A stretch of 64,000 nt of DNA from Pedobacter lusitanus (GCF_040026395.1 NZ_CP157278.1:5952001-6016000), one strand, 5' to 3'. Positions 55,771 to 64,000 are shown, numbered from the stretch's first letter. Notes: generated from the sequence alone by a model not told the origin. Numbers and translations are program-made.

Positions 55771-55839
55771 ATGGACTCAGGCCCCCATTTAAAGACACTG
55801 TTAAAAGTGCCACTAATTAATTATTTAACCGCCCGCTAG
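55771..55839 (+). CDS. Possible 22-residue leader peptide upstream of mgtC
   Basis: An ATG at 55771, about 17 bases after the predicted transcription start, opens 22 codons ending TAG at 55837-55839. The peptide begins MDSGPHLKTLLKVP and includes two proline codons. The stop codon lies inside the left arm of a hairpin (55831-55870), so a translating ribosome would change the RNA fold. In Salmonella, proline-containing leader peptides control mgtA and mgtCB in response to Mg2+ and proline. That parallel is positional only; I see no sequence similarity. It could also be a chance ORF. Confidence 0.4.
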   Translation: MDSGPHLKTLLKVPLINYLTAR

Positions 55840-55870
55840 CCTCATAACTTATGTTATGCCGATAGCAGGC
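55831..55870 (+). promoter_or_regulatory. Imperfect hairpin in the mgtC leader
   Basis: GCCCGCTAGCCTCATAAC and GTTATGCCGATAGCAGGC pair through CATAAC, GCTA and GCC with internal mismatches, around TTAT. The left arm contains the stop codon of the possible leader peptide. No T run follows, so it would act on translation or on transcript stability rather than as a simple terminator. Confidence 0.4.
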
Positions 55871-55883
55871 ATAAAACAGAGTT

Positions 55884-56120
55884 ATGTTCAATTTTTCAAA
55901 AACACAGAAAAAATATACCCGCTATATCATAGATTATGAATATCCGGTGGGTATGGATACCAGACCAACGACACTGGGAGTTGCTGACAATATCTTCGGC
56001 AGACAAAACTATTATCGGACGCTTTCCATCAGACAGTTCTTTTCGGGATTATTCATTTATATGATTAATGCTGCAAGAAGATTTTTCCAGCGATTTAAAG
56101 TATGGAGGGGCCGGCTATGA
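55884..56120 (+). CDS. Small protein of unknown function coupled to mgtC
   Basis: The 78-residue product starts MFNFSKTQKKYTRYIIDYEY, has a polar middle (GMDTRPTTLGVADNIFGRQN) and a C-terminal amphipathic or membrane-associated stretch (SIRQFFSGLFIYMINAARRF) followed by basic residues. It has no signal peptide. Its stop overlaps the start of the mgtC-like gene (ATGA at 56117-56120), which implies translational coupling. I do not recognise a family. The overlap and lack of alternative frames make it a credible gene that works with the transport proteins. Confidence 0.65.
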   Translation: MFNFSKTQKKYTRYIIDYEYPVGMDTRPTTLGVADNIFGRQNYYRTLSIRQFFSGLFIYMINAARRFFQRFKVWRGRL

Positions 56121-56818
56121 CATTATTTGAGTTTACATTAAGACTTGCAGTAGCTTTTGCTTTGGGAGCGGCTATTGGTACCGAACGCCAGTGGAGACAG
56201 CGGATGGCCGGTTTAAGAACAAATATGCTGGTTTGTTTAGGCGCCTGTATGTTCGTCTCCTTAGGAGTCAAAGTTGGCGGGGATGCTTCAGGCAGAGTAA
56301 TTTCTTATGTAGTCAGCGGGATAGGTTTTCTTGGAGCAGGTGTAATCATGAAAGATGGCCTGAATGTGAGAGGGTTAAATACTGCAGCTACATTATGGTG
56401 TTCTGCTGCTGTAGGTGCCGCCTGCGGACTTGGATTTCTTCCTGAAGCAGGTATTGTTACTGCCTTTGTAATTCTGACACATGTACTGATGCGCCCGGTT
56501 GGAGTAAAGCTGAGCCGTTTGCCTTTAAAAAGTACAAAGATTCCGGTGGCTTATCTGCTGATTATCAAATGCAGACAGGATGTGGAAAATCATTTGAGAG
56601 TTCTGTTACTACAGTTTACCGGTAATGACGATAAGTTATTACTGCGGTCTTTGAAAAGCACTGATGATGGTGATCCGAGTAAAGCTGTAATTACTGCTGA
56701 AATACTGGCTAACAGTAATGAAGATGCGGTAATGGAACGCATTGCCGGGAGATTAACCATTGAACATGAGGTTTCTGAGGTGAGCTGGAATAAAGCCGGA
56801 GATGAAAATGACTTGTAG
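56117..56818 (+). CDS. MgtC/SapB-family membrane protein
   Basis: The 233-residue protein (ATG at 56117) has the MgtC core: FALGAAIGTERQWRQRMAGL, NMLVCLGACMFVSLG, GIGFLGAGVIMKDG and VRGLNTAATLWCSAAVGAAC, with four or five membrane spans to about residue 145. A cytoplasmic C-terminal domain of ACT-like pattern follows (DDGDPSKAVITAEILANSNE). MgtC proteins adjust ATP synthase activity and Mg2+ physiology in pathogens; in other bacteria their role is less clear. Linkage to an MgtA-type ATPase downstream supports a Mg2+ role. Start chosen for the four-base overlap with the upstream gene. Confidence 0.93.
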   Translation: MTLFEFTLRLAVAFALGAAIGTERQWRQRMAGLRTNMLVCLGACMFVSLGVKVGGDASGRVISYVVSGIGFLGAGVIMKDGLNVRGLNTAATLWCSAAVGAACGLGFLPEAGIVTAFVILTHVLMRPVGVKLSRLPLKSTKIPVAYLLIIKCRQDVENHLRVLLLQFTGNDDKLLLRSLKSTDDGDPSKAVITAEILANSNEDAVMERIAGRLTIEHEVSEVSWNKAGDENDL

Positions 56819-56871
56819 CGGATTGAGCTGTATTAGCCAGGAAATAAAACAATTATAAATAATCATAAACA

Positions 56872-57450
56872 ATGACCTTTCTATTTTTAAAATGTGGCAT
56901 TATACAATATGCGATCTTATTTATTGCAATTGGAATTACTGCCGACAATCTGATGATTGCAAAACTGAGCGGCAAAACGGTATCTGTTATCAGCCGCTCA
57001 AATTGGATACTCATTTTGCTGTTGCTGTTTATTACACAGAATCAAATGCTGTTATGGGGAAGGTGGATTACCGGCTGGGCACCTTCTCTGACAGTAAATC
57101 AAAAGGATTGGCTTGCTCTGGGCTTACTGGTTTCTATCGGTGTAAAGATGTACAGAGATCATTTTCAAAGTAAGAAGAATATAACGACAATTAATTACAC
57201 GGCAAATAATTTACTGCTATTAGCCTTTGGATCGGCTATCTATCTTTTTGTTTTTGGAATAGCCGTTCAGTGGCTTAACAGAACAGAAGGTAAGCTGAAT
57301 ATCATGTTTCCGGTTTTTATCCTGATGTTTTTAGCACTGGGGGTATGGCTGGGTAAGGCGCATCATCATAAACTGATTGACAGATTACGCACGCTATGTA
57401 CCTGCCTGATGATGGTTGGGGTAGTGGTGCTCCTGTTCCAGCTGATATAA
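56872..57450 (+). CDS. Six-span membrane protein resembling the MntP manganese exporter
   Basis: The 192-residue protein has six hydrophobic segments in two groups of three. FIAIGITADNLMIAKLSGKT resembles the first MntP repeat, where an Asp in the membrane follows a small-residue motif, and LALGLLVSIGVKMYRDH resembles the next span. The second repeat is poorly conserved: MntP's second Asp is not obvious, and an HHH cluster (about residues 164-166) sits at the last loop. The call is tentative. It lies 53 bp behind mgtC and 34 bp ahead of the mgtA-like gene, so a role in divalent metal transport is likely. Confidence 0.55.
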   Translation: MTFLFLKCGIIQYAILFIAIGITADNLMIAKLSGKTVSVISRSNWILILLLLFITQNQMLLWGRWITGWAPSLTVNQKDWLALGLLVSIGVKMYRDHFQSKKNITTINYTANNLLLLAFGSAIYLFVFGIAVQWLNRTEGKLNIMFPVFILMFLALGVWLGKAHHHKLIDRLRTLCTCLMMVGVVVLLFQLI

Positions 57451-57484
57451 ATAACAATTCCCGCTTATCAATATATATAATATC

Positions 57485-60196
57485 ATGACTATCGTAAAAG
57501 AGAGCTTTAAAAAAAGAGCTATACCAGACAGGAGAAAAATCATGTCTAATGGTAATGAAGAGGCTGCTGCAACCAAACTGCAGAATGTTTCCCGGTCAGA
57601 TCAGAATTTTTATTTCGCCATGCTGGATAGTGGTATGGAAGGACTATCAGCTATGCAGACCAAAGAACGGTTAAACAGGTTTGGCTTAAATGAAGTTCAT
57701 CATGAGAAAGCTCCGGCCTGGATCAGGCAATTATTGCAGGCTTTTGTTAATCCGTTTATTGGGATACTGCTGATTATTGCGGTCATCTCTTTTATACTGG
57801 ATGTTTGGCTTGCTGGTCCCGGTGAGGCAGATTATAAGACCGTTACTATGGTCGGTGTGATGGTGATGGTCAGCTCCTTAATCCGGTTTTTTCAGGAGTA
57901 CCGGAGTAACCGGGCTGCTGAACAACTTAAAAGCATGGTGAAAACCACAGCGACGGTGATCAGAAAAATTACCGGTAAGAAAGAACTGGATATCAAAAAA
58001 CTGGTTCCAGGTGATATAATTATACTTTCTGCAGGGGATATGATTCCTGCGGACTGCCGGATTGTTCAGTCAAAAGATCTTTTTGTAAGTCAATCGATGC
58101 TGACCGGTGAATCATTACCGGTAGAAAAAAGGAGCCTTGCGGTTCGTGATGCAGAAGATAAACCACTGGTAGAACTGGATAATATCTGCTTTATGGGAAC
58201 CAATGTAGTTAGTGGTTATGCAACTGCAGTTGTAGTAAATACTGGTAATCAAACCTATTTTGGTTCACTCAGTAAAGAAATAGTAGGTAAACGTGCAGAG
58301 ACAAATTTTGATAAGGGTGTAAATAAAGTAAGCTATCTGCTGATCAGTTTTATGGTAGTCATGGTGCCGCTGATCTTTTTGATAAATGGCTTTGTGAAAG
58401 GAAACTGGTGGGATGCCCTGCTCTTTGCTATCGCTGTAGCTGTTGGTTTAACGCCTGAAATGCTGCCTATGATCGTTACAGCAAATCTGGCCAAAGGAGC
58501 TGTTAATATGAGTAAACATAAGGTGATTATCAAACGCCTTAACGCCATACAGAATATTGGAGCTATGGATGTGCTTTGTACCGATAAAACAGGTACACTG
58601 ACGATGGATAAAATAGTACTGGAAAGACACCTGAATATTTTCGGAGAGGAAGACGAGGAGGTTCTGAAATGGGCATATCTCAATAGTTTTCATCAGACAG
58701 GACTGAAAAATCTGCTGGATGTAGCTGTTCTGGAGCATGTGGAATTGCATGATTATCTGAAAGTTGAAGAACACTTTTTAAAGGTGGATGAAATTCCTTT
58801 TGATTTTCACAGGCGCAGAATGTCTGTTGTACTAAAACAGCGTAATGGAAAACATTTACTGATCTGTAAAGGAGCGGTAGAGGAGATGCTGGATCTGTGC
58901 AGTCATGCTTTTGATCCGGGAGATGATAAGGAACTGCATATAGAGTCGGATAAAGTAATCCGCATGGATGAGACCATGCGAAATATGATTCTTCAGACTT
59001 CTAAAAAACTCAATTCAGAAGGACTCAGGGTCTTGCTTGTGGCTATCCGTGAATTTGATGACCGTGCCTTGAATTACGCGGTTGAAGATGAAAAAGATAT
59101 GATTCTTACCGGGTTCATTGGTTTTCTGGATCCGGCCAAACCTTCGGCAAAAATCGCTATTGAATCATTGCAAAAGCTGGGTGTCAGTATTAAAGTCCTT
59201 ACCGGTGATAATGAGATTGTGACTAAAAAAATCTGCCGTGATGTGGGGATACCTTTTGATAGAATCTTACTGGGTACTGAAGTCGAAAAAATGACTGATG
59301 CAGAATTGCAGGAGCTGGTTGGAGAGGTTTCTATTCTGGCCAAACTAAGCCCGGTTCAAAAATCACGCGTGGTTAAAATGCTGCAGGTCAATGGACATAC
59401 GGTTGGTTTTATGGGTGACGGAATAAATGATGCCGTAGCTTTAAGAGATGCGGATGTAGGAATCAGTGTAGATACTGCTGTGGATATTGCCAAAGAAAGT
59501 GCTGATATCATTTTACTGGAAAAAGACCTGATGGTTTTGAGAAAAGGGGTGATTTATGGCAGAAGAACCTTTGGTAATATTATCAAATATATCAAGATGA
59601 CTGCCAGCAGCAATTTTGGTAATATGTTCAGCATGTTAGGGGCAAGTGCCTTTTTGCCATTCCTGCCTATGCTGCCGGTACAAATTCTGGTGCAGAATCT
59701 GTTATATGATGTTTCACAGGTGTCTATTCCCTGGGACAGGATGGATGAAGACTTCATCGAAAAACCTAAAAAATGGGATGCTTCCGGGATTAAGCGATTT
59801 ATGCTTTATATAGGCCCGATCAGTTCAATTTTCGACTATGCTACTTTCGCTGTTATGTTTTTTGTTTTTAAAGCCAACAGTCCCGCACACCAGAGCTTAT
59901 TTCAGAGCGGATGGTTTATTGAAGGATTACTTTCCCAGACACTGATTGTACATATGATCCGTACCCGTAAAATTCCATTTATCCAGAGCTGGGCAACAGC
60001 GCCTGTAGTTGCACTGACTTCACTGATTATGGTTATTGGCATATTTATTCCGTTTTCGCCTTTTGCAGGGGCATTAAAAATGGAGCAATTACCACTCAGC
60101 TATTTCCCCTGGTTAATAGCTATTCTGACCAGTTACTGCCTGCTCACACAACTAATTAAAAGATGGTATATCAAAAGATTTAATCAATGGCTATGA
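57485..60196 (+). CDS. mgtA: Magnesium-transporting P-type ATPase, MgtA/MgtB type
   Basis: The 903-residue protein is a P3B ATPase. It has an N-terminal domain (FGLNEVHHEKAPAWIRQLLQ), the actuator motif SMLTGESLPVEK, and ATPEM-like VAVGLTPEMLPMIVTANLAKG in the fourth span. The phosphorylated Asp is in VLCTDKTGTLTMD, the nucleotide domain has FDFHRRRMSVVL and LICKGAVEEML, and the hinge is VGFMGDGINDAVALRDADVGI. Ten spans are expected. It imports Mg2+ into the cytoplasm using ATP. The ATG at 57485 is used; a second ATG at 57542 would remove 19 residues. It is cotranscribed with mgtC by position, and a small membrane-protein ORF overlaps its stop. Confidence 0.94.
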   Translation: MTIVKESFKKRAIPDRRKIMSNGNEEAAATKLQNVSRSDQNFYFAMLDSGMEGLSAMQTKERLNRFGLNEVHHEKAPAWIRQLLQAFVNPFIGILLIIAVISFILDVWLAGPGEADYKTVTMVGVMVMVSSLIRFFQEYRSNRAAEQLKSMVKTTATVIRKITGKKELDIKKLVPGDIIILSAGDMIPADCRIVQSKDLFVSQSMLTGESLPVEKRSLAVRDAEDKPLVELDNICFMGTNVVSGYATAVVVNTGNQTYFGSLSKEIVGKRAETNFDKGVNKVSYLLISFMVVMVPLIFLINGFVKGNWWDALLFAIAVAVGLTPEMLPMIVTANLAKGAVNMSKHKVIIKRLNAIQNIGAMDVLCTDKTGTLTMDKIVLERHLNIFGEEDEEVLKWAYLNSFHQTGLKNLLDVAVLEHVELHDYLKVEEHFLKVDEIPFDFHRRRMSVVLKQRNGKHLLICKGAVEEMLDLCSHAFDPGDDKELHIESDKVIRMDETMRNMILQTSKKLNSEGLRVLLVAIREFDDRALNYAVEDEKDMILTGFIGFLDPAKPSAKIAIESLQKLGVSIKVLTGDNEIVTKKICRDVGIPFDRILLGTEVEKMTDAELQELVGEVSILAKLSPVQKSRVVKMLQVNGHTVGFMGDGINDAVALRDADVGISVDTAVDIAKESADIILLEKDLMVLRKGVIYGRRTFGNIIKYIKMTASSNFGNMFSMLGASAFLPFLPMLPVQILVQNLLYDVSQVSIPWDRMDEDFIEKPKKWDASGIKRFMLYIGPISSIFDYATFAVMFFVFKANSPAHQSLFQSGWFIEGLLSQTLIVHMIRTRKIPFIQSWATAPVVALTSLIMVIGIFIPFSPFAGALKMEQLPLSYFPWLIAILTSYCLLTQLIKRWYIKRFNQWL

Positions 60197-60339
60197 TCCG
60201 ATCAAATAAGCAATGGATGCTGGCAATTCTGTTAATTATACTGGTAGTCATATTAGCAGAATGGCTGGAATACCATTTTCATACACTCTCAAACTTCTCA
60301 AACAAAGACAATAAACAATATGAAATTAAGAAATACTAG
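60193..60339 (+). CDS. Small single-span membrane protein coupled to mgtA
   Basis: An ATG at 60193 overlaps the mgtA stop (ATGA) and opens a 48-residue frame that ends TAG at 60337-60339, 20 bases inside the next gene. The product has a basic start (MIRSNKQW), one strong membrane span (MLAILLIILVVILAEWL) and a polar tail with EYHFHTLSNFSNKDNKQYE. In enteric bacteria, small single-span proteins (MgtR, MgtS, MgtU) bind MgtC or MgtA and change their stability. This ORF has the same position and shape, but I see no sequence match. It could instead assist the RND efflux proteins that follow. Confidence 0.6.
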   Translation: MIRSNKQWMLAILLIILVVILAEWLEYHFHTLSNFSNKDNKQYEIKKY

Positions 60340-61450
60340 TCGGCCTTGCCTGGCTGCCATAGCGATGGTCATTATAGGATTGGCTTCTTCATGTAAGCAA
60401 CAGCCTGCCAAAGAAATACCAGCTGATTTAACGCTCAAAGGAGATGTGGTTACAGTACCTGAAAATTCAGTTTTGAAAGGGAAGTTAAAATATATGACCA
60501 TTGAAGATGAACCTTATAGGATGCAGATGCTGACCGCCGGAACAGTAAAAGCTATACCTACTCAATTTGCAGAGATTGCGCCACCTTTTCAGGGGAGAGT
60601 GACAAAATCGTATATCAGATTAGGAATGAAAACAACGCCTGAAACTCCTTTATTTGAAATCAGTTCACCGGACTTTATTGCTGCACAAAAGATATTTTTT
60701 CAGGAAAAGTCACAAATGCAGCAGGCAGAAAGGACTTTGAAACGTCAAAAGGATCTGATGGCTCATGGCGTAGGCACACAGAAAGATCTGGAAGAAGCGC
60801 AGACAGGCTATGATGTAGAGAAAAAAGAGTTTGAGAATGCCGTTATCGGAATCAAAATATTTAAGGCAAACCCGGATAAACTTTCCTTAGGGCAGGCGCT
60901 TGTTGTACATGCACCAATTTCTGGTGAGGTCATCGCAAACAAGGTGGTTTTGGGTCAGTTTATCAAAGATGATGCTGCCAGTGTTGCCACAGTTGCCAAT
61001 CTGAATAAAGTATGGGTTGCCGGTCAGGTGAAAGAAAAGGATATCCGCTATATCAATGAAAAAGATGAATGTGAAATAGAAGTTGCTGCCTTACCCGGAA
61101 AAAAACTGAAGGGAATCGTTTACCATGTCAATGAAATTGTTGACGAAGATACCCGTAGCGTACAGGTTTTAATCGAAGCTAATAATAGCGACCATAGTCT
61201 TAAACCGGGCATGTATGTTTCTGTGAATTTTATAGATGCACCAACTACTGCTATTCTGGTGCCGCTAAAAGCAATCCTGCAGATGAATGATGCGAATTTT
61301 GTTTTCGTAGTTAACGAAGCCGGTAAATACATCAAAAGGAAAGTAGAAACAGGTGGTACGGAAAAAGACCGCGTAGTCATTAAATCAGGTCTGACCAAAG
61401 GAGAGAAGATCGTGTCAGAAGGGGGCTTCTATTTATTGGAAGCCAAGTAA
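60320..61450 (+). CDS. CusB/CzcB-type RND efflux periplasmic adaptor
   Basis: The 376-residue protein has a lipoprotein signal (AAIAMVIIGLASSC-KQQP) and the RND adaptor layout: a beta-barrel start (LTAGTVKAIPTQFAEIAPPF), a lipoyl half GRVTKSYIRLGM, a coiled coil (about residues 115-175), the return lipoyl half VHAPISGEVIANKVVLGQFI, and VNEIVDEDTRSVQVLIEANN in the barrel. It should link the inner-membrane pump encoded next to an outer-membrane channel. There is no Met/His-rich metal-binding N terminus like that of CusB. Its start lies inside the small membrane ORF just upstream. Confidence 0.93.
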   Translation: MKLRNTSRPCLAAIAMVIIGLASSCKQQPAKEIPADLTLKGDVVTVPENSVLKGKLKYMTIEDEPYRMQMLTAGTVKAIPTQFAEIAPPFQGRVTKSYIRLGMKTTPETPLFEISSPDFIAAQKIFFQEKSQMQQAERTLKRQKDLMAHGVGTQKDLEEAQTGYDVEKKEFENAVIGIKIFKANPDKLSLGQALVVHAPISGEVIANKVVLGQFIKDDAASVATVANLNKVWVAGQVKEKDIRYINEKDECEIEVAALPGKKLKGIVYHVNEIVDEDTRSVQVLIEANNSDHSLKPGMYVSVNFIDAPTTAILVPLKAILQMNDANFVFVVNEAGKYIKRKVETGGTEKDRVVIKSGLTKGEKIVSEGGFYLLEAK

Positions 61451-61509
61451 AACTTGCTGCCAGCCAAATATTTATGAACCTGATGTGATTAAAAATAATA
61501 GATAAATCG

Positions 61510-64000
61510 ATGAAACAATTAATTTTTACTGCAATTAAAAAACGCTGGCTCTTTGCTGCACTATTTATACTTCTGGCCTTTTTTGGCTTTTACTCCTGGA
61601 AACAATTATCAATTGAAGCTTATCCGGATATTGCTGATGTGACTTCACAGGTGGTTACACAAGTACCTGGTCTGGCTGCTGAAGAGGTGGAACAGCAGAT
61701 TTCAATCCCTATTGAGCGTGCATTGAATGGCCTGCCGGGTATGCATGTTATGCGGAGCCGGAGCTTATTCGGTTTATCATTAATCACTATGGTTTTTGAA
61801 GATGGGGTAGATGATTACTGGGCAAGACAAAGAATTCAGGAAAGGTTAACTGATGTGAAACTCCCTTTCGGAGCGGTTCCGGGGCTTGATCCGCTGACTT
61901 CTCCGACCGGAGAGATTTACCGGTATATTATAGAAAGTAAAAACCATGATTTAAGACAGCTCACTGATTTACAGAACTGGAAAATTATTCCAAGAATCAA
62001 ACAGGTACAGGGAGTTGCTGATGTGACGAATTTTGGAGGGATCACCACGCAATATCAGGTAGAAATAGATCCGGCTAAATTAGAACAGTATCATATTGCA
62101 CTGGCTGATGTACAAACGGCAATTAATAATAATAACACGAATGCCGGAGGAAGTATTCTGAACCGGGGAGAACAGGGATATGTAGTTCGTGGGATCGGTT
62201 TGGTTAAAGATCTGGCCGCATTGGGGGATGTTGTTGTCAAGTCTGTCAATGGAGTCCCTGTATTTGTAAAGGATCTGGGAGAGCTAAAATATGGAACTCT
62301 TGAACGTAAAGGTGTACTGGGGTATACTGATCGTCAGGTAAATTATTCTGATGGAATTGAAGGAATTGTTGTGATGCTGAAAGGGCAGAATCCTTCAGTA
62401 GTACTTGATGGAATTCATAAAGCTGTTGATGAGCTGAATAAAAGCATTTTGCCGGAAGGTGTAACAGTAAGAGCCTATCTGGACCGGACTAACCTGGTCA
62501 ATACTACACTTGATACTGTTTCTCATACGCTTTTAGAAGGTATGGCTCTGGTTATTGTTGTACTTATTGTTTTTCTGGGAAGCTGGAGAGGGGCCCTGAT
62601 TGTGGCCGTTACAATTCCTGTTTCTCTGCTTGTGGCATTTATCTTAATGCATTTCACAAAAATCCCTGCAAACCTGCTTTCACTGGGCGCTATAGATTTC
62701 GGGATCATAGTTGATGGGGCCATTGTTATGCTGGAAACGATTCTGAAAAAAAGAGAAGCCAATCCGGACGAGGAATTGGAAGAGGTTTCAATTGGTAAAA
62801 GGGCTCTGAGTGTAGCCAAGCCGATTCTGTTCTCTACCATTATCATTATTACTGCTTATCTGCCTTTGTTTTCTTTTGAAAGAGTAGAGAAAAAACTCTT
62901 TACACCAATGGCATTTACTGTAGGGTATGCTCTTTTAGGTGCCCTGGCTGTTGCGTTATTATTAATACCAGGCTTAGCTTACGCAGTTTATAAAAAACCG
63001 GGAAAAATTTACCATAATACCTGGCTGGAGAAACTCACCAAATGGTATGAAGGCCGTCTTCAAAAGATAATGGACAGACCGAAGAAAGTTTTTGTACCCC
63101 TGATTTTAGTATTAATAAGTGCGGTTATCTTATCAGTTACCGTTGGAAAAGACTTTTTACCTCCGTTGGATGAAGGCTCTATCTGGCTGCAGGTATCATT
63201 GCCTCCTGGTGTTACTTTAGAGAAGTCAAAGGAAATGAGTGATTCATTGAGAGCAGTAACGATGAAACACCCTGAAATCACTTATGTGAACGTTCAGGCA
63301 GGTCGTAATGATGATGGTACGGATTATTTTACACCTTCGCATTTTGAAGTTTCTGTAGGACTTAAACCTTATAAGGAATGGGCCGGTGGCAGAACCAAGG
63401 CTGATCTGATAGAGGATTTGTCTAAGGAATATAAAATGATGCCAGGTTATACTGTTGCTTTTACGCAACCCATGATCGATGGGGTAATGGATAAAATTGC
63501 TGGCGCACACAGTGAATTAGTGGTCAAAGTGTATGGCAATGACTTCAAAGAAACCCGGCGGATCACTGAAAATGTAGTGACAACTTTACGTCAGGTTAAA
63601 GGGGCAGTAGATATTGCAATAGATCAGGAGCCGCCTTTACCTCAGCTACAGATCCGGGTAAACAGGGATGCCGTAGCCAAATACGGGCTCAATATGAGTG
63701 ATGTATCAGAATTGGTTGAGGTAGCAATCGGAGGCAAGGCTGTCTCACAGATCTTTGCGGGCGATAAAGTCTATGATGTAATTTGCCGTTATAAAGATGA
63801 CAGTCGCAATACTCCGGAAAAGATAGCGAATTTAATGCTGACCTCTTCATCGGGTGCCAAAATCCCATTATCGCAGATTGCCGAAGTAAAAACAGACCTG
63901 GGTGAAAGTTCAATTTCCAGAGAGATGAACCGCAGACAGCTTACTGTAAGGCTAAATTTAAGAGGAGCAGATCTGAGCTCATTTTTAAAAGAAGCACAGG
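61510..64000 (+). CDS. CusA/CzcA-type heavy-metal RND efflux pump, 3'-truncated
   Basis: The ATG at 61510 opens a frame that stays open to the right edge (830 codons visible of about 1030 expected). It has the first span (RWLFAALFILLAFFGFYSW), the porter-domain start SIEAYPDIADVTSQVVTQVP and PVERALNGLPG-like PIERALNGLPG. It also has the heavy-metal RND signature in span 4, LGAIDFGIIVDGAIVMLETI, with the Asp pair for proton transfer, and the second large loop (DFLPPLDEGSIWLQVSLPPG). It exports metal ions or cations from the cell in exchange for protons with the adaptor encoded 59 bp upstream. The metal cannot be predicted. No outer-membrane channel gene is inside the window. Confidence 0.94.
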   Translation, partial: MKQLIFTAIKKRWLFAALFILLAFFGFYSWKQLSIEAYPDIADVTSQVVTQVPGLAAEEVEQQISIPIERALNGLPGMHVMRSRSLFGLSLITMVFEDGVDDYWARQRIQERLTDVKLPFGAVPGLDPLTSPTGEIYRYIIESKNHDLRQLTDLQNWKIIPRIKQVQGVADVTNFGGITTQYQVEIDPAKLEQYHIALADVQTAINNNNTNAGGSILNRGEQGYVVRGIGLVKDLAALGDVVVKSVNGVPVFVKDLGELKYGTLERKGVLGYTDRQVNYSDGIEGIVVMLKGQNPSVVLDGIHKAVDELNKSILPEGVTVRAYLDRTNLVNTTLDTVSHTLLEGMALVIVVLIVFLGSWRGALIVAVTIPVSLLVAFILMHFTKIPANLLSLGAIDFGIIVDGAIVMLETILKKREANPDEELEEVSIGKRALSVAKPILFSTIIIITAYLPLFSFERVEKKLFTPMAFTVGYALLGALAVALLLIPGLAYAVYKKPGKIYHNTWLEKLTKWYEGRLQKIMDRPKKVFVPLILVLISAVILSVTVGKDFLPPLDEGSIWLQVSLPPGVTLEKSKEMSDSLRAVTMKHPEITYVNVQAGRNDDGTDYFTPSHFEVSVGLKPYKEWAGGRTKADLIEDLSKEYKMMPGYTVAFTQPMIDGVMDKIAGAHSELVVKVYGNDFKETRRITENVVTTLRQVKGAVDIAIDQEPPLPQLQIRVNRDAVAKYGLNMSDVSELVEVAIGGKAVSQIFAGDKVYDVICRYKDDSRNTPEKIANLMLTSSSGAKIPLSQIAEVKTDLGESSISREMNRRQLTVRLNLRGADLSSFLKEAQ

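Noticed and set aside
55831..55870. M-box (ykoK) Mg2+ riboswitch.
   Set aside because: The leader is too short and lacks the multi-stem layout of the M-box; a leader-peptide hairpin fits better.
58333..58774. Minus-strand frames opposite mgtA.
   Set aside because: They lie wholly inside a well-conserved P-type ATPase and show no family motif.
1..64000. Insertion sequences or complete prophage.
   Set aside because: No transposase, phage structural gene or terminal inverted repeat pair was found; the only mobile trace is the dead integrase.

Overview
The window looks like a piece of a Bacteroidota chromosome, most likely Pedobacter or a close relative in the Sphingobacteriaceae. The grounds are: about 40% GC by eye, two SusC/SusD outer-membrane pairs, many lipoproteins with a C-K-[KRQ] lipobox, promoter-like TAnnTTTG boxes with no clear Shine-Dalgarno sites, and a DUF6268-type outer-membrane protein. 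The genus is an inference; no 16S rRNA gene is present.

Positions 1-15870 hold the end of a non-ribosomal peptide cluster. The first synthetase enters from the left edge and reads (C)-A-T-C-A-T-E. The second reads docking-C-A-T-C-A-T-TE. My by-eye binding-pocket codes predict Dab (or another basic residue), Leu (turned to D-Leu by the E domain), Val and Asp, followed by thioesterase release. A diaminobutyrate aminotransferase (EctB type) without ectoine genes follows and would supply Dab. A strong hairpin and a 42-residue basic ORF close the region.

Positions 15900-35500 carry general accessory genes: a lipoprotein/hydrolase pair, a PAP2 phosphatase fused to an outer-membrane barrel, a large unknown lipoprotein, and a MarR-controlled tripartite drug efflux operon (EmrA-, EmrB- and TolC-type) with a clear palindromic operator. 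They also carry VOC proteins (one truncated), a Na+/H+ antiporter, a TPR protein, and an AraC regulator next to a DUF6268/NmrA group.

Positions 35500-44450 are a decayed zone. It holds an SDR remnant, a SusC/SusD pair facing a GH29 alpha-L-fucosidase frameshifted at a run of nine A, and a tyrosine integrase that lost its middle and its HxxR motif. The integrase sits 245 bp from the 3' end of tRNA-Lys(TTT). Positions 44452-51789 hold a second SusC/SusD pair without enzymes and a divergent two-component system. Positions 51894-55545 are a GMC oxidoreductase / SnoaL-like / GMC oxidoreductase operon.

Positions 55740-64000 form a metal-transport island: MgtC, an MntP-like membrane protein, an MgtA-type P-type ATPase and a CusB/CusA-type RND efflux pair that runs off the right edge. 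Two small ORFs stand out here. One is a possible 22-codon leader peptide ending inside a hairpin upstream of mgtC. The other is a 48-residue single-span membrane protein coupled to mgtA by an ATGA overlap. Both recall, by position, the leader peptides and small membrane proteins that control Mg2+ transport in enteric bacteria, but without sequence similarity that I can show.
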